64,000 bases of DNA from Diphasiastrum complanatum (lineage: Eukaryota; Streptophyta; Lycopodiopsida; Lycopodiales; Lycopodiaceae), in NCBI GenBank assembly GCA_029204225.1, contig CM055095.1, forward strand, positions 74,907,798 to 74,971,797, read 5' to 3'. The notes under the pieces are model-generated. The model worked only from the letters and a program-made list of their open reading frames with translations, was not told where the DNA came from and did no database searches. The translations under genes were made by a program, and so were the position numbers. Numbering within the stretch: position 1 is the stretch's first letter; each line of letters starts with the position of its first letter. Below, one piece after another: positions 58,081 to 64,000 of this stretch.

Positions 58081-58576
58081 GTGTCGAGTTTGAGAGAGAT
58101 TCAAATTTGAACTTTGGGTACATTGAATCTAGACCCAAAAATAGTAGGGTTTACATTTTAGAGGGAAAGCCAAGTGGCCAAATAGGGTTTGGACCTGTTA
58201 TATATTGTTGTAACTTGTGGAGAAAAGGATCTTCTCTCTTCTCTCTCTCATTTCATCATTACACATGGTTCTCTTTGGGTTCTACTACTCATTGGTACAC
58301 TATCTTGATGATATCTTGCAATCTTGTGTGTAGAATGCTCATATTTTGTTATTTTTGGATCCACATGTGTGAAATATAGTAGGGTATTGTAATTGTACGG
58401 ACAACAACCATATTTAATGTTTTGGTCCATGTTTGATCAATATCTCTTAGAGAGTGCATCTCATTTTGTATGTAGATGCTGATTTTTTCTACATTGGCAG
58501 GATTGTTGGTTTGCTCCTTTTTGTAACCAAAGATCAGGGACATGGATTGGATCTTGAATGATCTGAAATCTTTCAC
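58081..58576 (+). repeat. 5' LTR of an unclassified LTR retroelement
   Basis: The sequence ends ...GAAATCTTTCACA directly before a primer-binding site, TGGTATCAGAGC (58577-58588). From about 58230 onward it is repeated at 60590-60938 with high similarity. The start, TGTGTCGAG at 58081, is a guess based on the inverted CACA end. Confidence 0.75.
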
Positions 58577-58588
58577 ATGGTATCAGAG
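58577..58588 (+). promoter_or_regulatory. Primer-binding site (tRNA-iMet)
   Basis: TGGTATCAGAGC follows the LTR end directly and is the canonical minus-strand priming site of plant copia-type elements. Confidence 0.85.
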
Positions 58589-59126
58589 CTCTTGTGTTTC
58601 AGGTTATGAGAGGATCAACCACATTTATCAAATATTTTTTGGAGTTACTGCTAGAGCATTCTCGATTGATTTCTACTCAAAACTCAACATTTTTGCAAGA
58701 ATTGTTTTTTTGTAGGTCAAAACTTAATATAGGATTATGTACTTAATCAATCTGATTTCACACTTGGTTTACTGGAATTAGCGGATTTTTGGTGCATTAG
58801 GAAGGTCTCATTGGAGGCTACAAGATGATATATCAAGTTTTTAAAAATTGCATGTAGAATTTGAGATATTCAATTTTTTGTGATTTTGTCAAAACCCTAG
58901 TTTTGATTGGATCTCTAGTTTGTGACGTTACTGAACTTAATTTGAGTGCGTTTCAATCTTAGGAAGTGGCAAGAATCATTAGATTGAGGATAGATCATAT
59001 GGTGATCAAGATTTCGCTATTCTATGTGTTGATTTTCTAGTTAGAAGTGCTAGAAGAGATTTGAGAGGTTTCATATCTTTGTGATTTTTTCTTGAGTTCA
59101 TTTGTTGACATTCAAGAGAGTGCTTT

Positions 59127-59603
59127 GTGCATTGGAACAAGTTGAAAGAAGAAGATCAGGTCATTGCAACATGGCTACAAGTGGTGGATTCATGTTGGAA
59201 GACAATGGTAGGCTTACCTCAATCAACTATTCATCTTTGTGCTAACTTGGCTAGTCTTGAGGATAATGATGGTGTTTCAATGGTTTTTCATGGCAAGTGC
59301 AAGCATGCAAAAGGTAAGGAAAGATCTAACTTCATCAATGGAGGTGAAGGTTCTTCCTTGGAAAAGATTGTTGCTAATGATTTTTTTGATCATATGGAAA
59401 AAGATGTTGCTAGGTGCATTCATGAAGGAGATGGTTCTTCTGCATTCTTCTGTGATGAGTCCAAAAAAGTTGTTTTTGTAGCAAGTGGAGTCACATGTCT
59501 TCATAAAAGAAGTAGATCAAATGGTTCTATCAAGAGACTTGGTGAGGGAGATACTCACAAGTCAAGAAGAAGAGAAGTATGTGAAGAGTTCAAAGTAGGA
59601 TGA
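59127..59603 (+). CDS. Unknown ORF inside LTR retroelement (gag position)
   Basis: A 158-codon frame beginning at a TTG (the first ATG is at about 59213). It contains KCKHAKGKERSNFINGGE and a long charged C-terminus (KRSRSNGSIKRLGEGDTHKS). Its position after LTR and PBS is that of gag, but I see no zinc knuckle and no similarity to the copia gag at 27258. Confidence 0.4.
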   Translation: MHWNKLKEEDQVIATWLQVVDSCWKTMVGLPQSTIHLCANLASLEDNDGVSMVFHGKCKHAKGKERSNFINGGEGSSLEKIVANDFFDHMEKDVARCIHEGDGSSAFFCDESKKVVFVASGVTCLHKRSRSNGSIKRLGEGDTHKSRRREVCEEFKVG

Positions 59604-59837
59604 TGTACTTTGAATGATGTCATTGTGAATGATAGTGAGGAAGAATCATTGTCAAATGAGTCATCACCTAAAACATTGAATAGAACTTTTTGTTTGAAAA
59701 AAGAGAGTACTTCACTCATCCTTACGTTGAAGGTACTAATTATTTTTTTCATGGCTTCTAATTAATGTCTTTAAAGTTTTTACTTCTTATGATGCAATCA
59801 ATAAGAGGGAGTCTTATGAAGGAAAGAGCAATAAAGA

Positions 59838-60587
59838 TTGGTTTTTGGGAAGATCCAAGGAATTGATCTCACATCTCTTCACCAACTCAAAGGATACTAT
59901 GTTTGTGAATTGATCACTCATGATCAAAATGGCAAAAGGTTGGTTGGAGAAGACTACATGGAACAAATCGAGAGGCAATTTCTTCAAGGCAAGGGAGATC
60001 TCATTGGTGAGCTTATTGAGGTTTTTTATGGACTCAAGAAGGCTGGATTTATTAGGTTTGATACTCATCTTCACCTACTCTATTTCATGTTGGATGGAAA
60101 TTTTGGAATCTATCTTTTGATTTATGATGGTGCTACCAATGGCATTGTTTTCACTAACCTTTGTGGAAGTTTGAGATCAAGCATTGATGAGATCTTGTTG
60201 GATCTAGATCATATGTTTGAGAGCGAGTACTTCCAGAGGTTCAGGTTTAAAGATATTCATATATTTGATATTTTATATGTTTAAGAGAAAGGTAAACAAG
60301 TGGAAGCAACACATTTTGCTTTACTCACATGTTTTGGAGAATCTTCTTGTGTAGATGATGCTATGCAAGTGGATATTGGTTCTCATAGTTTTCATACTGG
60401 AAAAGCAAGTAATGGATATAGAAAACAAAGTCTGTTCAATGACTTTGATGGTCAAAAGGAAGATCAAGAGGTTGGTCTCAAAAGACTTTTCAACACAAAA
60501 GGAAAATGGCAATTTGGAGCTAGTCAAGAGCATCAAAGGAAGGTTATTTGGAAAAGATGTTATGGATCTGTCTTTGCAGGTGTATGA
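59838..60587 (+). CDS. Unknown ORF inside LTR retroelement, one internal stop
   Basis: The 59838-60284 frame (148 codons) continues in phase after one TAA to 60587, about 249 codons together. Segments include LTSLHQLKGYYVCELITHDQ and GELIEVFYGLKKAGFIRFD. No retropepsin, integrase, RT or RNase H motif is present. It lies between the two LTR copies. I do not recognise the protein; it may be a captured host segment or a non-autonomous element's own ORF. Confidence 0.4.
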
Positions 60588-60938
60588 AGACTCAAGTCTT
60601 CTCTCTCTCATTTCATTATTACACATGGTTCTCTTTGGATTCTACTACTCATTGGTGCACTATCTTAATGATATCTTGCAATTTGTGTGTAGAATGCTCA
60701 TATTTTGTTATTTTTAGATTCACACATGTGAAATACAGTAGGATACTATAATTGTATGGACAACAACCATATTTTATATTCTGGTTCATGTTTGATCAGT
60801 ATCTCTTAGAGTTTGCATCTCATTTTGTATGTAGATGCTGATTTTTCTACATTGGCAGGATTGTTTGGTTTGCTCTTTTTTGTAACCAAAGATCAAGGAC
60901 ATGGATTGGATTTTGAATGATATGAAATCCTTCACAAT
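60585..60938 (+). repeat. 3' LTR (5'-truncated) of the unclassified retroelement
   Basis: Repeats 58230-58576 with scattered substitutions (shared blocks include CACATGGTTCTCTTTGG and AGAATGCTCATATTTTG) and ends GAAATCCTTCACA. The first 150 bp of the upstream LTR are not repeated here. Confidence 0.8.
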
Positions 60939-60992
60939 GCCTACGCTCAAAGTTTTGAGCTTCCGCTGCCTATCATTTTCGCATTTTACGAT

Positions 60993-61827
60993 AGGTACAT
61001 CTACAATATGTTAGTCAGATATAATCTGGTTAATTGTAAGTTAGCTCTCTCACCAATGGAACCAGGTCTCAAATTGTCAAAGGACCAATGTCCCCGAACA
61101 ATCGAAGAGAAGGAGCAGATGCATGAGTATCCTTATCATTCAATAATAGGATCTCTTATGTATGTAATGATCTATACTAGGCCAGACATAGCTTTGCAGT
61201 CAGCTCCTTAAATCAGTATATGACTAACCCTGGTATGACACATTGGAAGGCTCTTATCAGAGTCATGAGATATCTTCGAGCTACTATGGACTTTTGCATT
61301 TGTTATGGAGCAGTCGACAATAACAAACTCAATTTACTCAGTGATTGCATAGATGCAAGTTGGACAGGAGATGTAGAAACTCAAAAATCTACTTCTTGAT
61401 TTACATTCTTCCTCAACAATGGTTCCATTTCCTGGAACAGTCACAAGCAATCTTTAGTAGCTCTATCTTCTATAAAATCAGAGTATATCGCAGCCTCACA
61501 AGCTACAAAGGAAGCAATTTGGTTGAGAAACTTACTTTCAGATATCAGTCTGAATCAATATACTTCGACATTATTATTTTGTGATAATCAAAGTGCCATT
61601 GCCTTGTCAGCCAATCTCAAATTTCATTCTAGGAGTAAGCACATTGAACTCAAGTATCACTATGTCAGAAGCAAAGTTCTCGACAAAGAGGTCAGACTGC
61701 AATACTGTCAAACACAAGATATGACAGTAGATATTTTTACCAAAGCATTAAGTTTGGATAAACACAAAGTTTTGTGCAGAACTAAGTTTAAAGGTCAAGG
61801 CATTCATGGATTTAGATTAAGAAACAT
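60993..61827 (+). pseudogene. Copia B2, right part (RT end and RNase H)
   Basis: It resumes the copia B reading at GGTACATCTACAATATG, then SPMEPGLKLSKDQCP (61050), IGSLMYVMIYTRPDIA (61150), CDNQSAIALSANLKFHSRSK (61580) and MTVDIFTKALSLD (61720). Stops and frameshifts occur near 61200 and 61400. The LTR begins at 61828. Confidence 0.9.
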
Positions 61828-61990
61828 TGTTGGATTATTCTCCTACTAATCGACTAATCGACATTTTAATGTTTGTCCAACTTTTATCCAGACCTACAAA
61901 TTTTTTCGCGTTTTTACCACAGTCTGCATAACTACTCATAAACAACTCACAATGTTGGCATTTTCGGGGTTTTCGTCTTTTGAGATTTGA
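61828..61990 (+). repeat. Start of copia B2 3' LTR (truncated)
   Basis: TGTTGGATTATTCTCCTACT matches the B1 LTR start at 30726. Similarity ends at about 61990, near the outer end of the minus-strand copia A copy. Confidence 0.8.
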
Positions 61991-62131
61991 TGTGAATTAA
62001 TAAATGAATGATGGAACTCAATTGGCAAATATCAATCAAGCTCTATAATGAAATAAAACGAAACGAAGTGAAACTGGACGAAACAAAAAGAAGCGAAGCG
62101 AAACTTGAACGAGCTCTGATATCGACATTGC

Positions 62132-63027
62132 TGAAGCGAAATCAAATCAATCATGAACTAAATGAAATCAGATGGATTTCAGATATGATTGTTGGTCACT
62201 GCCTGCTATATCATTCCTACAATCCTTCAGAAAGTAGACAGACACTGCTGATCTACGTTATAGATTAGTACAACATTCAACAAAATTGAACCAGTGTGCA
62301 AAATTGATAAAACAAGTGAATGTAATATACAAACGATAGTAGATAGTAATTCATTCAAGAGTAGACAAAAATTGAGAGTGATATGTGTGTAATGGCTACA
62401 ATATCATCTATTGATCCTCTTGATTTCGAGCGTTGTATGATAGATCCACACAGCGCATTTGTGTGAGAGAAAATAGTGCACTTTCACGAGTAGCATCTCG
62501 CTTACTATCGGACTTCTTGGATCTCTGTAGATCCTGCTTACAAAATTGTCTTGCTCATGAGGCAGACTTCTACTCTGTATATTTTCTATCTGCTATTGTA
62601 TGTATTTTATACATCTAGTAATTGCAATACATTCAAAGTAGCATATTCCAATCAGATAGATTAAACAATCTATAACTAATCATGGATTACAAGAGAGGTG
62701 GATTAGGCACATCCTAACTCTCTTCCATTGACATCATCATATCATATCAGGGTTTTTGTACTTCATGGTACTTGCATGATCTTCTAATCCTTTGGAACAT
62801 GAAGGTTGAAAAAGTGTCATGAAGATTTTTGTGTCGCTTTGAGTCGTTTGACTTTCGCGTCGTCTGACTTTCTCCTATAGTATCACGAACATTTTTCTTT
62901 CGCAAATATTTCGTATTCGTGTCTTTTCGTCAGGATGTTTGTGAACATTTTTGCTTCGTGTCTTTTTATCAAACTGAGGGCTGAGAAGCTAGCAAAGCTT
63001 TGGAAGTAGAAATGTTTTGTTTTTTCA
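62132..63027 (-). repeat. 3' LTR of minus-strand copia family A copy
   Basis: Read on the minus strand it begins TGAAAAAACAAAAC after GAGAGGGAGC and follows 2021-2905 closely in order, with many substitutions. The inner end, ...GCTTCA at 62132, is inferred from termini. Confidence 0.75.
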
Positions 63028-64000
63028 GCTCCCTCTCAAAGTGTGGTAGCTTGATGACTCCAAGACTGCTCCTCTATTTCTTCCGAAACAGACCTTTGTC
63101 TAAGGCCTCTTGTGAAAATGTTAGCCACCATCTCCTTTGTTCCAATAAGAGTAGTCCTGCAGCATCTTCTTCTCGATCAGATACCTTATCAAGTGATACT
63201 TGATTGCGATGTGTTTCATCCTTGAGTGAAACACAAGATCCTTCGTCAGATGTATTGCAGATGTATTGTCCATATGCAAAATCAGAGGCTCATTCTTGTT
63301 TCACCCAGTTTGTCAAAAAACCGTTTGAGCCAAATAATTTCACTAGTCATCTTTGTTGCTGCAACATACTCTGCTTCGTAGGATGAATGAGCTCAATAGT
63401 CTACTTCTTGTTGACCCAGAGAATTGTTGCTCTTGACGTGATGGTGCATCCTCCTGAGACAGTTTTGCAGTCATCTTTGAGAGATGCCCAGCTAGCATCA
63501 CTGTAGGAAAGCATCTGGAACCCTGTATCAACAAAAATAATACAAACCAACTTGAATTCTTCATTAATTTAAGGTATTGCAAAATTTGTTTCGCAATCTT
63601 CAATGAGTTGGCCTGGATTTGTAACAATAATTGGCTCATCTTGAACACGACATAAGCAATGTCAACATGTGTTATCTGCAAGGTACATCAACGATCCGAT
63701 TAGCTTCCTGTATGGTGTAAGCTTCATCAATTTCTTTTCTTCTTCAGTCTTCGAACGTCTTCATTCGTCAGGACTGTTCTTGCAAGCATGGGAGTATTTG
63801 CTCCTTTGCAACTCAGCATCCTGAAATCCTCTAACATCTTCTGGGTATATTTGGACTGATGAAGGTATAATTTACCTCCCTCATAGTCCCTGTCAATTTG
63901 TAAGCTAAGATAACATCTGGCTTCTCTCATGTTTGCAATCTTGAAATGTTTCGAGATGTTATACTTCATCTCAGCAATAAACTCTTCACTTTTGCAGAAT
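63028..64000 (-). pseudogene. Ty1/copia pol 3' fragment, family A, minus strand
   Basis: Minus-strand reading from the window edge: SKHFKIANMREARCYLSLQI (63950), HQSKYTQKMLEDFRMLSCKG (63870), the TPYRKLIGSLMYL region (about 63700), then RNase H (AYVVFKMSQL at 63640) with frameshifts. It matches 1200-2020. The element continues beyond the right edge of the window. Confidence 0.88.

Overview
This is nuclear DNA from a land plant. Two spliced genes are typical of plants: a nine-exon mitochondrial uncoupling protein (UCP/PUMP) and a six-exon BOBBER1-type NudC protein. Nearly everything else is transposable-element debris (Ty1/copia, Ty3/gypsy, hAT, CACTA-like and LINE) plus long GA/CT microsatellites. 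Long TE-filled introns and an L1-like LINE with a non-zinc-knuckle ORF1 suggest a large-genome plant, possibly outside the flowering plants; that placement is a low-confidence inference.

Layout. 1-4041: microsatellite, copia 3' part with LTR, and a CACTA-like end. 4042-8743: no gene recognised. 8744-20792 (minus): the complete UCP gene, with hAT, copia and LINE fragments in its introns. 20793-38700: the spacer between the two divergently transcribed genes, holding one copia with LTR start (22800-25195), gypsy gag and protease fragments in both orientations (25190-26490, 31830-32225, 32865-33778), one nearly complete copia with a 1.09-kb LTR (27240-31817), two head-to-tail copia 3' fragments (34962-36860), and a duplicated hairpin/GA block just upstream of BOBBER1.

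39034-53186 (plus): the BOBBER1-like gene. Its first intron is 12.3 kb and contains three pieces of one LINE family, a GC-rich terminal-inverted-repeat element and a degenerate BED-type hAT transposase gene on the opposite strand. 53187-56170: downstream spacer with two unexplained open frames. 56170-61990: a copia copy split by a 3.8-kb insertion that contains an LTR retroelement with ORFs I do not recognise. 62132-64000: a minus-strand copy of the copia family that opens the window.

The two host genes have no evident functional link: one encodes an inner-membrane mitochondrial carrier, the other a cytosolic small-heat-shock-like co-chaperone. The most interesting signals are the LINE family, whose visible junctions all lie in (CT)n tracts and whose ORF1 and ORF2 are separated by one in-frame amber codon; the LTR element with unknown ORFs; the 473-bp GC-rich TIR element; and the duplicated hairpins upstream of BOBBER1.
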